The position numbers and the translations under genes are program-made. Of a stretch of DNA of 64,000 nt, positions 15,160-24,840 are shown in pieces; the stretch's first letter is position 1, and every line of letters starts with the position of its first letter. The stretch comes from Gimesia chilikensis. GTDB taxonomy: Bacteria; Planctomycetota; Planctomycetia; Planctomycetales; Planctomycetaceae. The notes under the pieces are model-generated. The model saw only the letters and a list, made by a program, of their open reading frames with translations. It was not told where the DNA came from and made no database searches. The stretch is from NCBI RefSeq assembly GCF_008329715.1, contig NZ_VTSR01000004.1, positions 1 to 64,000 of the forward strand, in the 5' to 3' direction.

Positions 15160-17434
15160 TCCGGAAGTAACACAGATCGCCGTACAGATTACGTGTAACG
15201 GTCGTGTGCAGGGAATCGGCCTGAGACCCGCGGTAGCACGCTGGGCGCACGAACTGGGCCTGGCCGGTTCAATCTGTAACACCTCTGCGGGGGTAAAGCT
15301 GCACGTAGAGGGACCTGCTCCGCTGATACGGCGATTCGAAGAGGGGCTGGAAGCCCATCTGCCAGTTGAAGCAGTACTGGAAACACGGACGCGTCAATCT
15401 GTTGAATATGAGGGTATGAGTTCATTTCAAATTCTGGAGAGTGACGAGGTTGGCTTGCTGAGAACCGCAGTTCCTTCGGATCAGGCCGTCTGTCAGGCGT
15501 GTCTTGAAGAAATCTTCGATCCTGACGATCGTCGTTATCACTATCCCTTTAACAGCTGCACGGACTGTGGTCCCCGCTATTCGCTGATCAAAGCCATGCC
15601 TTACGAACGACGGCAGACTGGAATGGCAGAGTTCGACATGTGTGAAGCGTGTGCCGCCGAACATGAATCCGCGGCTGACAGACGGTTTCATGCGCAAACC
15701 ATCGCCTGTCCGGACTGTGGCCCTCAAGTCTGGGGGGCGGATTCTCAAGGAAATACTGTTTCTTCAGGTCAGACTGCAATTGAGAGAGCAACTCAGGCAT
15801 TAGCACGCGGTCAGATTGTGGGGCTGCGGGGCCTGGGAGGCTATCAGTTACTTGTCGATGCCCGTTCTGATGCCGCGGTTCAGACATTACGTCGCCTGAA
15901 ACATCGACCGTCCAAGCCCCTGGCTGTCATGGTACGATCGCTTGCAGAGGCACAGCGATTGGCGATTGTAGACGACATAGAAGCCGGGGAGCTCAGTTCC
16001 GCTGTGGCTCCGATTGTATTGCTGCGTGCCCGGCAGGAGTCTGGTCTGTCACGTAAGTTGAATGCCGGATTACAGACCATTGGGGTGATGCTACCCACGA
16101 CACCTCTGCATGCACTGCTGCTGGATCAATGTCGATTTCCACTGGTTGTCACCAGCGCAAACCGGGAAGGATCGCCCATCCCCTGTCAATCAAAGGCAAT
16201 CGAAGCCGAGATCCGTGAAGGTGCCGAACTGTGGCTGGAACACGATCGGCCAATTCAGCGGCCCATCGATGACAGCGTCGTCCGTGTCATGGCGGGACGA
16301 AGTATGACGATGCGATTGGCCCGCGGGCTGGCTCCCTTGTCCCTGCCTGTGAAAAGTGACGAATCATTGATGGCCACGGGAGGGCAGCAGAAGTCTGCTT
16401 TCGCGCTGTGTAACGGACAGCAGGCGATATTGGGGCCGCATATCGGAGAGCTGGATAACGTAGCCGCTTGTGAACGCTATCTGGATCAGTTAGAGGCTCT
16501 CAAACAACTTTACGATGTCTCGCCTGCGGGGCTGGTCTGTGATCAACACCCGGATTATTTCACGACACAGTGGGCGGAACGTGAAAACATTCCACTGGAA
16601 CTGGTGCAGCATCATCATGCACACATCGCAGCATGCATGCTGGAGCAGGGCTGGCTGGAACGACGTGTCCTGGGAGTCGCATTCGACGGAACCGGCTGGG
16701 GAGAAGATCAGACCATCTGGGGAGGCGAATTCTTACTCGCGAACGCCCGGGAATATGAACGCGTCGGGCGACTGTTACCGTTCGCGTTTCCGGGTGGCGA
16801 ACAGGCGATTCGCGAACCGTGGCGAATTGCGGTGACATTACTTACAGACGCGGTAGGAGACCAGGCGGCATATCATCTGGAAATCGAGCATGTGCAGGTG
16901 GCAGCACTGCTCAAAATCGCGCAATCCCGACGCCTCTCCCCAGTGACGAGTAGCGCGGGCCGGCTGTTTGATGGTGTGGCCTCACTTATCCTGGGTTGTC
17001 GGCAGTCTAGCTTTGAGGGACAGGCAGCAATGTTGCTGGAAGCGGCCTGTAATACTGCAGAATCAGACGCGTATGGCTTTCCGATTCAGGAGGGCGATCT
17101 GCGGGAACTCGACTGGAGACCTGCGGTCAGACAGCTCTGGAAGGATCGTCTGCAGGGAGTTGAACCGGGTCGGATGGCGATGCGTTTTCACCGGGGTCTG
17201 GCACGCGGAATTGCCCAATTCTGTGCTTCGTATGCGGAGTTCCCCGTTGTCCTGGGAGGAGGCGTATTTCAGAATCGTTGCCTGGTCGAACTGGTTGCTG
17301 CTGAGTTCAGACAGAGTGGCCAGGAGCTTGGTCTACCGGGACGGATTCCCACCAACGATGGCGGCCTGGCGGCGGGGCAGCTGGCGATTGCGCAAGCCAG
17401 ACGGGAAAGGAAGGACACAAACCAATGTGCTTAG
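15137..17434 (+). CDS. hypF: Carbamoyltransferase HypF
   Basis: Makes the thiocarbamate on HypE from carbamoyl phosphate, the source of the CN ligands. The 765 residues run in the usual order: N-terminal acylphosphatase domain (CNGRVQGIGLRP), paired zinc-finger region (CQACLEEIFDPDDRRYHYPF and FNSCTDCGPRY onward), YrdC-like domain (IVGLRGLGGYQLLVDA) and Kae1-like domain (VQHHHAHIAACMLEQG and the FDGTGWGEDQ motif). The start at 15137 is the first Met before the acylphosphatase domain; the frame is open to 15059. It overlaps hypB by 23 bases and hypC by 10. Confidence 0.95.
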   Translation: MNRQSIGNPEVTQIAVQITCNGRVQGIGLRPAVARWAHELGLAGSICNTSAGVKLHVEGPAPLIRRFEEGLEAHLPVEAVLETRTRQSVEYEGMSSFQILESDEVGLLRTAVPSDQAVCQACLEEIFDPDDRRYHYPFNSCTDCGPRYSLIKAMPYERRQTGMAEFDMCEACAAEHESAADRRFHAQTIACPDCGPQVWGADSQGNTVSSGQTAIERATQALARGQIVGLRGLGGYQLLVDARSDAAVQTLRRLKHRPSKPLAVMVRSLAEAQRLAIVDDIEAGELSSAVAPIVLLRARQESGLSRKLNAGLQTIGVMLPTTPLHALLLDQCRFPLVVTSANREGSPIPCQSKAIEAEIREGAELWLEHDRPIQRPIDDSVVRVMAGRSMTMRLARGLAPLSLPVKSDESLMATGGQQKSAFALCNGQQAILGPHIGELDNVAACERYLDQLEALKQLYDVSPAGLVCDQHPDYFTTQWAERENIPLELVQHHHAHIAACMLEQGWLERRVLGVAFDGTGWGEDQTIWGGEFLLANAREYERVGRLLPFAFPGGEQAIREPWRIAVTLLTDAVGDQAAYHLEIEHVQVAALLKIAQSRRLSPVTSSAGRLFDGVASLILGCRQSSFEGQAAMLLEAACNTAESDAYGFPIQEGDLRELDWRPAVRQLWKDRLQGVEPGRMAMRFHRGLARGIAQFCASYAEFPVVLGGGVFQNRCLVELVAAEFRQSGQELGLPGRIPTNDGGLAAGQLAIAQARRERKDTNQCA

Positions 17435-17700
17435 GTATCCCGGGAAAAATTATACGCTGGCTGGAGCGGGACGGCGTCTTTGCACAGGCGGAAGTTGAAT
17501 TCGACGGCGTACGTCGCGTGGTGCATATGGCCTGTGTCACGGAAGCGGAGGAAGGGGAATTCGTCATCGTCCACGCCGGCATCGCTATCAGTCGGGTGGA
17601 TCCCGAGGAAGCAGAACAGATCTTCAAAACACTGGCTGCGATGGGAGACGATGCAGGCTGGCAGGCAGCCGAGCCAGACGATACGGGGTACGAATCATGA
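17425..17700 (+). CDS. hypC: Hydrogenase assembly chaperone HypC
   Basis: The small chaperone that binds iron with HypD and carries the Fe(CN)2CO unit to the large subunit. The 91-residue protein starts MCLGIPGKI, with the essential Cys2, and has the typical beta-barrel core (VDFDGVRR-like segment EFDGVRRVVHMACV, then EGEFVIVHAGIAIS). It overlaps hypF at its start and hypD at its end (ATGA). Confidence 0.95.
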   Translation: MCLGIPGKIIRWLERDGVFAQAEVEFDGVRRVVHMACVTEAEEGEFVIVHAGIAISRVDPEEAEQIFKTLAAMGDDAGWQAAEPDDTGYES

Positions 17701-18797
17701 AGTACCTGGATGAATATCGAGACCCGGCAGCAGCACAGCGCCTGCTGGCGGAAATTCGGAAGACCGCCACACGCCGTTGGACGTTGATGGAAGTCTGCGG
17801 AGGCCAGACCCACAGCCTGCTCCGACACGGGATCGCTGCAGAACTGGAAGGGACCGTAGAACTGATTCATGGTCCCGGTTGTCCGGTCTGCGTCACCAGT
17901 CAGGTAGACATCGATTTCGCCTGTGAGCTGGCGCAGCGGGAAGACATGATTCTTGCCAGCTTTGGAGATATGCTGCGTGTGCCGGGCAGTGAGCGTTCGC
18001 TGCTCGATGTTCGCACCGCGGGCGGGCAGGTGCAGGTCGTGTATTCGCCTCTGGATGCGGTCAGACTGGCTCAGAAAAATCCCCAGCGACAGATCGTCTT
18101 CTTCGCAGTCGGTTTCGAAACGACGGCTCCTGCGACGGCACTGGCGGTCAGGCAGGCGGAGCGAGACGGAGTGCAGAATTTCAGTCTGCTGGTTTCACAT
18201 GTGCGTGTGCAGCCGGCGATGGAGTCCCTGGTGAAAACACCCGATCATCGGGTTCAGGCATTTCTGGCGGCAGGTCATGTCTGCACCGTGATGGGCTACG
18301 AATCGTATGAATCATTTGTGGAACGCTATCAGTTACCCGTGGTCGTCACCGGCTTCGAGCCCCTGGATCTGTTGGAAGGGATACTGGCCTGTGTAAGACA
18401 ACTCGAACAGGGACAGGCACGGTTGGAAAACTGTTATGCCCGCGCTGTGCAGGCCGCAGGGAATCGAGCCGCACGCGATCTGGTTCAGGAGATCTACCAG
18501 ATCAACGATCGCACCTGGCGTGGATTCGGTGTGATTTCCCGCGGAGGCCTGGAACTACGACCTGAGTGGAGCCATTTTGACGCGCGACTGCGTTTTGAAA
18601 AATCTGAGCTGCCGGTGCTGGAGAATGATGCGTGTCGCAGTTATGACGTCATGACCGGTCAGCTGAAACCGACGGACTGTCCCGAATTCGGTAAACGCTG
18701 CAGTCCCGATTCACCCCTGGGAGCACCGATGGTATCGTCAGAAGGCGCCTGTGCTGCCTATTATCGTTATGCTATGCCAGTGGACCACACAACTTGA
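17697..18797 (+). CDS. hypD: Hydrogenase expression/formation protein HypD
   Basis: The 4Fe-4S scaffold on which the NiFe-site iron receives its CN and CO ligands. In 366 residues the conserved motifs are MEVCGGQTHSLLRHGI near 29-44, HGPGCPVCVTSQ near 60, FAVGFETTAPATA near 136 and the C-terminal Cys group. Length is usual. It follows hypC with a 4-base overlap; hypE starts 41 bases after. Confidence 0.95.
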   Translation: MKYLDEYRDPAAAQRLLAEIRKTATRRWTLMEVCGGQTHSLLRHGIAAELEGTVELIHGPGCPVCVTSQVDIDFACELAQREDMILASFGDMLRVPGSERSLLDVRTAGGQVQVVYSPLDAVRLAQKNPQRQIVFFAVGFETTAPATALAVRQAERDGVQNFSLLVSHVRVQPAMESLVKTPDHRVQAFLAAGHVCTVMGYESYESFVERYQLPVVVTGFEPLDLLEGILACVRQLEQGQARLENCYARAVQAAGNRAARDLVQEIYQINDRTWRGFGVISRGGLELRPEWSHFDARLRFEKSELPVLENDACRSYDVMTGQLKPTDCPEFGKRCSPDSPLGAPMVSSEGACAAYYRYAMPVDHTT

Positions 18798-18838
18798 TGC
18801 GGAACTGAGTAACGGAATTTAGCAGGAAGAAGCGGAAG

Positions 18839-19915
18839 ATGACCGAACGGGAAGGTAAATCTCAAGGCGGCTGGCAGCTGAACTGTCCGGTCTCACTCCG
18901 CGATTATGCGGAATGCGTGACACTGGCGCACGGAGAAGGGGGACGGCTGTCGCGGAAGCTGATCCAGGATCGGATTCTAAAAATCCTGCAGCCGGTCGCT
19001 TCTCAGTCTCTGGATGACTCCACTCGATTACCCCACAGCGGACAACCACTGGCCATGACAACGGATAGTTTTGTCGTCACCCCATTATTTTTCCCGGGAG
19101 GAGACATCGGTTCGCTGGCGATCTATGGTACGGTTAACGATCTGGCGGTCAGCGGCGCCAGGCCACGCTGGCTGACCCTCTCACTGATAATCGAGGAAGG
19201 GCTTCCTCTGGCGGTGCTGGAACGAATTCTGGAAAGTGTCGCACGAGCAGCAGGAGAGACTGCAGTGCAGGTTGTGGCTGGAGATACCAAGGTTGTTCCA
19301 CGGGGGGCGGTGGATGGACTGTTTATCAACACCGCGGGGGTCGGGGAGTTGCTGGAGCCGGTTCCCCCCGGTCCGGCTCAGCTCCAGGCAGGTGACGAAC
19401 TGATCGTCAGTGGTCCTCTGGGCCAGCACGGGATGGCGGTGATGGCGGTGCGGGAAGAACTGGGTATCGAGCCGCTACCGCAAAGTGATTCGGGTTCGCT
19501 GTATCCTGCCGTAGAGCAGCTGCGACTCACTCTGGGGACGCGAATCCGCTGTCTGCGCGATGCAACACGAGGTGGAGTGGCTGCGGTTTTGCACGAATGG
19601 GCAGAAGTCTGTGGAAAGACATTGAGTATCGAGGAACGAACTTTGCCTGTAACGCCTGAAGTGCGTGGAATCAGTGAGTTGCTCGGGCTCGATCCGCTGC
19701 ATATCGCTAACGAAGGGACAATGCTGCTGGCTGTGGAGCAGGGGGTGGCGGCAGAGGCTGTTGCGCAGTTGCAGATGATTCCGGGCATGGAGCGGGCCAG
19801 TCGGATCGGTGTCGTCAGAGAACGCGGTGTTGCTCCTGTGACGGTGCAACGCACACTGGGAGCGGAACAGCCACTGGCGGACCCCCTGGGGAGTCCGCTG
19901 CCTCGGATCTGCTGA
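18839..19915 (+). CDS. hypE: Hydrogenase expression/formation protein HypE
   Basis: Dehydrates the HypF-made carbamoyl group on its C-terminal Cys to a thiocyanate. The 358-residue product ends PLPRIC, the catalytic tail, and carries the PurM-type ATP-binding features LAHGEGGRLS near residue 30, TDSFVVTPLFFPGGDIGSLA and TRGGVAAVLHEW. It closes the plus-strand hydrogenase operon; the 41-base gap before it is the largest within the operon. Only 14 bases separate it from the convergent CBS gene. Confidence 0.95.
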   Translation: MTEREGKSQGGWQLNCPVSLRDYAECVTLAHGEGGRLSRKLIQDRILKILQPVASQSLDDSTRLPHSGQPLAMTTDSFVVTPLFFPGGDIGSLAIYGTVNDLAVSGARPRWLTLSLIIEEGLPLAVLERILESVARAAGETAVQVVAGDTKVVPRGAVDGLFINTAGVGELLEPVPPGPAQLQAGDELIVSGPLGQHGMAVMAVREELGIEPLPQSDSGSLYPAVEQLRLTLGTRIRCLRDATRGGVAAVLHEWAEVCGKTLSIEERTLPVTPEVRGISELLGLDPLHIANEGTMLLAVEQGVAAEAVAQLQMIPGMERASRIGVVRERGVAPVTVQRTLGAEQPLADPLGSPLPRIC

Positions 19916-19929
19916 CTCTGAAAACGGGC

Positions 19930-20442
19930 TTACTCGTGATCACGATCAATGGTGAATCGCAGATTGAGGGTTTGCGATGTGTCACGCAGCATGCGTTCGT
20001 GATCCTGGTGATGCAGATTCTTTTTGTAATATTCATCCATCTCTTTGAGAATATCGTGCCGACTGACAATCCCCAGCAGGTGTCCATTTTCAACAACCGG
20101 CAGATGTCGCAGTTTGTGGCTGTTAAAGACTGAGACAATCGAGAACAGATCTGTGTGGGGGGTAATGCAGATCGGATGCGCGGTCATGATGGTGCGGGCT
20201 GTCTGCGGAGGGCTGGGGAAGCCGAAAAAGACTTCATCAGAGAGCGCACACAGGCAATCGTGTTCGGAGATAAAACCCTGCAGGATCTTCTTGCCATCCT
20301 TAAGCTCGACCACGGGGGCATTTGAGACATGATGCTTCAACAGAAAATGGATCACATCAGACAAATGCATGTCGGGAGTGACAACTTCCACGTGGGTGGT
20401 CATGAAATCGCTGGCTACGGGAGTTGTGGGCTGATCGGTCAT
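19930..20442 (-). CDS. CBS-pair domain protein, last gene after the ATPase operon
   Basis: The 170-residue protein has two CBS domains (about residues 14-75, LLKHHVSNAPVVE, and 88-145, LRHLPVVENGHLLGIVSRHD), followed by a short charged tail. Such pairs usually bind adenine nucleotides. It lies on the strand of the ATPase genes, 60 bases beyond atpG and with no terminator between, so it may be co-transcribed and could report adenylate charge. Its specific target is unknown. The gene converges on hypE. Confidence 0.87.
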   Translation of the reverse strand: MTDQPTTPVASDFMTTHVEVVTPDMHLSDVIHFLLKHHVSNAPVVELKDGKKILQGFISEHDCLCALSDEVFFGFPSPPQTARTIMTAHPICITPHTDLFSIVSVFNSHKLRHLPVVENGHLLGIVSRHDILKEMDEYYKKNLHHQDHERMLRDTSQTLNLRFTIDRDHE

Positions 20443-20502
20443 GGTACTGCGCTTTCTGTTATGTTAAGTGTGTTGAAATTAGATATTCAGACAGTCGGTG
20501 TT

Positions 20503-21390
20503 TTATTTCTCCTCTTTGAGAGCTTCAAAGCCGGTGACCACATCGAGGAGTTCTTCCGTGATCGCGGTCTGGCGACGTTGATTAAATTCGGCCTGAAGAT
20601 TCATCAGCCGCTCTTTAATATTGTGTTCTGCTGCCTGCATGGACGCAATCCGACTTGCGTTTTCACCCGCCTGAGATTCTGCACAGGCGCGGAACAGCGA
20701 AACAAACAGATATTGTCGAATGAGCCGCGAGAGTAAAACGCCGGGAGGCATCGTAAACAGGGGCAGTGAACGGGATGATGAGGCGGGTGTATAACTCTCT
20801 GCGAGTTGAGCAGGATCAATGGGCAGTAGCTGCTGGGCATGTGGCTTATAGGATGAGGCGGAAACCCGTTGATTGTAGAAGATATAGATTTTCCCCAGGT
20901 GTCGTTCATATCGCCAGCGATCAATTTCTGCGAGGATGTCTGCGACGAGGGGGGATATGCCGGTAACGGCTCCCGGCAGATTGAATTCGTAGTCGATCTG
21001 GCAACCTGCGTCCAGGAGTTTCCCGGAGATACGGGATCCGATGACCATCCACGCATGCTCTGTCGCTGGCTGGGGATCATCCGCAAAATAATCCAGTGCG
21101 AAAGAACCGATCTGCTCATTGAACTGACCGCACATTCCCTGGTCAGAACCGAAGACAATAATGCCTGTTGAACCGGTTCCCTGCAGTTCAGACAGGCTTG
21201 TCTGCGGAGGCACGTTTTTCAGGACCATGGCTAATCCGCGATTGACCGTTTCCGCGAAATCTTCCAGTGAATCGACGGCCTGTTCGTATTGGCGGATGCT
21301 GACCGCGGCCAGGGTTTTCATTGTCCGCACTACCGATTCCAGGTCGCGTGTGCTGTCGATACTGCGTTTTAAAGTTTCAAAGTCCTGCAT
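20503..21390 (-). CDS. atpG: N-type ATPase gamma subunit
   Basis: Central rotor stalk of the rotary ATPase. The 295-residue product has the gamma-type N-terminal helix (LKRSIDSTRDLESVVRTMK) and the matching C-terminal helix (AAEHNIKERLMNLQAEFNQRR region with the TEELLDVVTG end); the middle Rossmann-like part is divergent, as in N-ATPases. Last gene of the atpDCQRBEFAG order. It begins 14 bases after atpA. Confidence 0.9.
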   Translation of the reverse strand: MQDFETLKRSIDSTRDLESVVRTMKTLAAVSIRQYEQAVDSLEDFAETVNRGLAMVLKNVPPQTSLSELQGTGSTGIIVFGSDQGMCGQFNEQIGSFALDYFADDPQPATEHAWMVIGSRISGKLLDAGCQIDYEFNLPGAVTGISPLVADILAEIDRWRYERHLGKIYIFYNQRVSASSYKPHAQQLLPIDPAQLAESYTPASSSRSLPLFTMPPGVLLSRLIRQYLFVSLFRACAESQAGENASRIASMQAAEHNIKERLMNLQAEFNQRRQTAITEELLDVVTGFEALKEEK

Positions 21391-21404
21391 GCTTCTGCTT
21401 CACT

Positions 21405-22940
21405 TCAAGCCTGGTCCTGTGTGAATAATGCGACTTCTTTATGCGCTGCTTCTACAATCGCCTGTTGGTCACTGTCGGTCAGTTTTTTCCCCTCCAGAAT
21501 GGCTTCACTCAAGTTGGGGAAGTCGGATTCGAGCAGAGGCGCGATGCGTTCTTCCAAAGTCCGGATGTGTTTTAAATCGATATCATCGAAGACACCTGCA
21601 GACATCGCGACCAGGACCGAGATCTGTTCCGGCACGGAAAGTGTCTGATACTGAGGCTGTTTGAAGATCTCACGCACCCGTCGCCCCCGTTCCAGCGTTG
21701 CCAGCGTTTCCTCATCCAGACGACTGCTGAAGCGGGAGAACGTTTCCAGTTCCTCGAACTGACTGTAAGAGAGCCGTAAATCGCCGGCGACTGCCCGGTA
21801 GGCAGGCAGTTGTGTCTTGCCGCCGACTCGGGAAACGGAACGCCCCACATCCACAGCGGGCAGAATTCCTTTCTGGAATAACTGGGGAGACAGATAAATC
21901 TGGCCATCGGTGATCGAAATCAGGTTCGTCGGAATATAGGCAGAAAGATTCTGAGCTTCCGTTTCTGCAACGGGAAGGGCGGTCAGCGAACCGCCTCCCA
22001 GTCGTTCATGCAGGTGCGTGGACCGTTCCAGCAGCCGGGAGTGCAGATAGAAGATGTCCCCAGGAAAGGCTTCGCGACCGGGAGGCCGTCTGAGCAGCAG
22101 AGAAAGTTCGCGATAAGAACGGGCGTGAGAAGTCAAATCGTCATAGATGACTAGCACATCCTGACCACGGTCCATAAAATACTCGCCGAGGGTGGTCGCT
22201 GCATAAGGCGCTACGAACTGCAGACCCGGGGGGGCATCGCTCTCGGCGACGACGACAGCGGTGTAATCCAGCGCACCATGCTTGCGTAAATCGTCGATGA
22301 CTTTCGCGACTGCGGTATTTCTCTGACCAATGGCGCAGTAAATACAGATCACGTCTTTGTTTTTCTGGTTAAGAATCGTGTCCAGGGCGATGGCGGTCTT
22401 CCCGGTCTGACGGTCTCCGAGGATCAACTCCCGCTGGCCGCGACCGATGGGGATCAGAGCATCAATCACTTTCAGGCCGGTCTGTAGTGGAACCGTGACG
22501 GGGGAGCGATCCGTAATCGATGCCGGATCCCGTTCATAAGGACGACGTTCGGCCGCAGAGACAGGACCGTGACCATCCAGGGGACGCCCCACCGGGTCAA
22601 TCACGCGCCCGATCAATGATTCACCGACTGGTACGTCTAACAGTCGATGTGTGCGGCGGACTTCATCGCCGGCTGTCAACTGGTCGCTGGGATCCAACAG
22701 GACGACGCCTACTTCATTCGGATCCAAATTCAACGCCAGTCCCAGTACATGATTGGGGAACTGCAGCAGTTCTTCTGATTGAACGTTGGGAAGCCCGCTG
22801 ACCCGGGCATGACTGCGACCGACGTAGGTGACTTTTCCGATTTCAATCAACCGGGGGTCGAAATCGTGCTGCTCCAAAACACCACCGAATTTACCGAATG
22901 TGTTATCGAGCAGAATCTGGATGTCAGGATGAATACTCAT
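21405..22940 (-). CDS. atpA: N-type ATPase alpha subunit
   Basis: Non-catalytic nucleotide-binding subunit of the F1-like head. In 511 residues it has the Walker A sequence [13 protein letters not shown] near 170, the [29 protein letters not shown] segment in shorter pieces ([19 protein letters not shown]) and the C-terminal helical domain. It follows atpF with a 39-base gap and precedes atpG. The divergence from usual bacterial alpha subunits fits the N-ATPase branch. Confidence 0.94.
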   Translation of the reverse strand: MSIHPDIQILLDNTFGKFGGVLEQHDFDPRLIEIGKVTYVGRSHARVSGLPNVQSEELLQFPNHVLGLALNLDPNEVGVVLLDPSDQLTAGDEVRRTHRLLDVPVGESLIGRVIDPVGRPLDGHGPVSAAERRPYERDPASITDRSPVTVPLQTGLKVIDALIPIGRGQRELILGDRQTGKTAIALDTILNQKNKDVICIYCAIGQRNTAVAKVIDDLRKHGALDYTAVVVAESDAPPGLQFVAPYAATTLGEYFMDRGQDVLVIYDDLTSHARSYRELSLLLRRPPGREAFPGDIFYLHSRLLERSTHLHERLGGGSLTALPVAETEAQNLSAYIPTNLISITDGQIYLSPQLFQKGILPAVDVGRSVSRVGGKTQLPAYRAVAGDLRLSYSQFEELETFSRFSSRLDEETLATLERGRRVREIFKQPQYQTLSVPEQISVLVAMSAGVFDDIDLKHIRTLEERIAPLLESDFPNLSEAILEGKKLTDSDQQAIVEAAHKEVALFTQDQA

Positions 22941-22979
22941 AAAGCTCTTTCACGCAGGTTGTGTCGGTCTCGTATCATT

Positions 22980-23780
22980 TCAGGAGGCAGAAGGAGTACT
23001 TTCAACGCCGGATTCCAAGGTGATGACTTCGTTCAGGGAACGGACAAATTCTTCTTCCAGTTCTTCGAGTGGCTCCTGCAGGTTCCAGGCGACTTTATAT
23101 CCGGAGATATGCAGGTCGATCCCACAGATCAGATCGGGGCGTTCGCGATATTCGATGTCGACCTGTATGTCGAGAAATTCAGAGATAAACTTACTGATGC
23201 GGTCGCGGTCTGATTGTTCCAGTTCGAGGGCACTTTCCACCAGGACCCGGCTGTCGGGCGTTCTGAGCAGATCACGGAATTTCAGCTTCTGCTGCTCTTC
23301 AATCCGGCTGATGCGTTCCAGGAACACAGAAATCGTCTGCTGCTGCAGGTCGGCATTGGCCAGTTCCTTGAGGACGCACTGGCTCATGTGGTGGATGTGG
23401 CCGGCCATCCGTACGCGGGCTTCGCGGAGGAACGACTCCCGTTCCCGATGCAGGGCTCGATACCAGTCCTCTTTTTCCTGATCCACTTCCTTCCGGGCTC
23501 GTGCCAGATGCTCTTCTCGCCAGCTTTGAATTTCTTTGCCTGCCTCAGCCAGCAGTTCGTCTTTGGCATGTGTCAGTTCTGCGGTCTTCTCCTCGTATTC
23601 CGCGACTTCGGCGGCTGCCTGTTGTTGTATCGCAAGGGCTTTCTGATGTTCGTCAGCGATTTTCTGTTGCCGTTCCTGCATCGCCTTTGTGATCGGCTGA
23701 TACAAAAAGTGCGTCAGCAGCCAGACGAGAACCAGGAAGTTGAGGATTTGAGCGGTAAACGTAAACCAATCAATGGACAT
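22980..23780 (-). CDS. atpF: N-type ATPase b subunit with delta-like C-terminus
   Basis: The peripheral stalk subunit. Of 266 residues, one N-terminal membrane helix (FTAQILNFLVLVWLLTHFLY) is followed by a long charged coiled coil to about 150. The last 100 residues (VLVESALELEQSDRDRISKF onward, then the PDLICGIDLHISGYKVAW strand pair) look like the C-terminal domain of the F-type delta subunit. No separate atpH is present in the operon, so this appears to be a b-delta fusion that attaches the stalk to alpha. The fusion reading is my inference from the pattern. Confidence 0.88.
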   Translation of the reverse strand: MSIDWFTFTAQILNFLVLVWLLTHFLYQPITKAMQERQQKIADEHQKALAIQQQAAAEVAEYEEKTAELTHAKDELLAEAGKEIQSWREEHLARARKEVDQEKEDWYRALHRERESFLREARVRMAGHIHHMSQCVLKELANADLQQQTISVFLERISRIEEQQKLKFRDLLRTPDSRVLVESALELEQSDRDRISKFISEFLDIQVDIEYRERPDLICGIDLHISGYKVAWNLQEPLEELEEEFVRSLNEVITLESGVESTPSAS

Positions 23781-23810
23781 GATCTAATCCCGAGTGTACT
23801 GCTGAAGTTA

Positions 23811-24089
23811 TTAACTGCCGGTGGCCTGCAGAAAGTGATTCCAGAACGGATTCGCGAAAATTAGAATCATGGAAATCACAAAACAGTAAATCGCCGTGGA
23901 TTCCACCATGGCCAGACCGACGAACAGCGTACGGGTAATCGTACTGGCTTCATCGGGCTGCTGGGCAATCGCGCTCAGGGCCTGTGCCAGGGCGCGGCCT
24001 TCCCCGAGCGCGGGGCCAACCGAACCGATGGCAATTGTGATGCCTGCGGTAAAGATGGAAACTGCTGCAATAACGGTATCTGCATCCAT
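23811..24089 (-). CDS. atpE: N-type ATPase c subunit (rotor ring)
   Basis: A two-helix proteolipid of 92 residues. Helix 1 carries GPALGEGRAL with Glu30, helix 2 carries MVESTAIY with Glu63, Ser64, Thr65 and Tyr68. Glu63-Ser64-Thr65-Tyr68 matches the sodium-binding pattern of the Ilyobacter c ring, but position 30 is Glu rather than Gln, giving two carboxylates per site as in other N-ATPases. Ion specificity is therefore unsettled: the subclass was proposed to move sodium, while the Burkholderia pseudomallei N-ATPase ring was reported to be proton-specific. Confidence 0.94.
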   Translation of the reverse strand: MDADTVIAAVSIFTAGITIAIGSVGPALGEGRALAQALSAIAQQPDEASTITRTLFVGLAMVESTAIYCFVISMILIFANPFWNHFLQATGS

Positions 24090-24105
24090 AGAAGACGTTC
24101 CTCAT

Positions 24106-24840
24106 TTATGATGTGGGAGTGTGAGTCGAAGTTGTCTGAGAATCTGTATTGTCTGTGTCCTGTTGCTGCGCGGGCCTCTGATCGGTCTGCGTCGCGGAGG
24201 CGATGTAGACCATCGCCAGTACCGCAAAAATATAAGCCTGGATCATCCCGGTTAACAGACCAAAGGCCTGCATCAGGATCGGCACGAACAGGGGGACGAA
24301 ACCGAGTAGAATGGCCCCGATGACCGAGCCACTCATGATGTTGCCATACAGGCGAACTGCCAGGGCCAGGGTCCGCGAAAATTCGCCAATGATATTAAAG
24401 GGGAGCATGAATACCGAAGGCTGTATATACTGTTTCAGATAGCCGAGCAGCCCCTGGTGTGCGATGCCATAGATGGGAACTGCGACGAATACGCAGGTTG
24501 CCAGAGCAGCGGTAGTGGAAATCGAACTGGTTGGTGCATAATAGCCGGGAACAATCGAGAGGATGTTCGAGACGACGATAAACAGGAACAGGGTTCCCAC
24601 AAATGGCATGTACGGTCCGGGCTCCTGCTGACTGACTTCTCTGATCTGGTTCCGCAGTCCCATCACGAGGACCTCCAGCAGATTCTGTCCACGTGAAATC
24701 CTGGGGCCACTGGTCAGTCGGCGGGTGATGAACCAGGAACCGATCACGAGGATCGCCATCACGAGCCAGGTAAACAGGATGGTGCGGTTGAGGATGATCC
24801 ATTCCCACTGCCAGAGTGGGACATCGGGGGAAATATTCAT
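24106..24840 (-). CDS. atpB: N-type ATPase a subunit
   Basis: The stator subunit forming the ion half-channels. The 244-residue product has five to six membrane helices and the essential Arg in the GEFSRTLALAVRLYGNIMSG segment near 155-170. Compared with ordinary AtpB it is short at the N-terminus; its C-terminal tail after the last helix is Gln/Thr/Asp-rich and hydrophilic. Its ATG directly follows the atpR stop. Confidence 0.93.
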   Translation of the reverse strand: MNISPDVPLWQWEWIILNRTILFTWLVMAILVIGSWFITRRLTSGPRISRGQNLLEVLVMGLRNQIREVSQQEPGPYMPFVGTLFLFIVVSNILSIVPGYYAPTSSISTTAALATCVFVAVPIYGIAHQGLLGYLKQYIQPSVFMLPFNIIGEFSRTLALAVRLYGNIMSGSVIGAILLGFVPLFVPILMQAFGLLTGMIQAYIFAVLAMVYIASATQTDQRPAQQQDTDNTDSQTTSTHTPTS

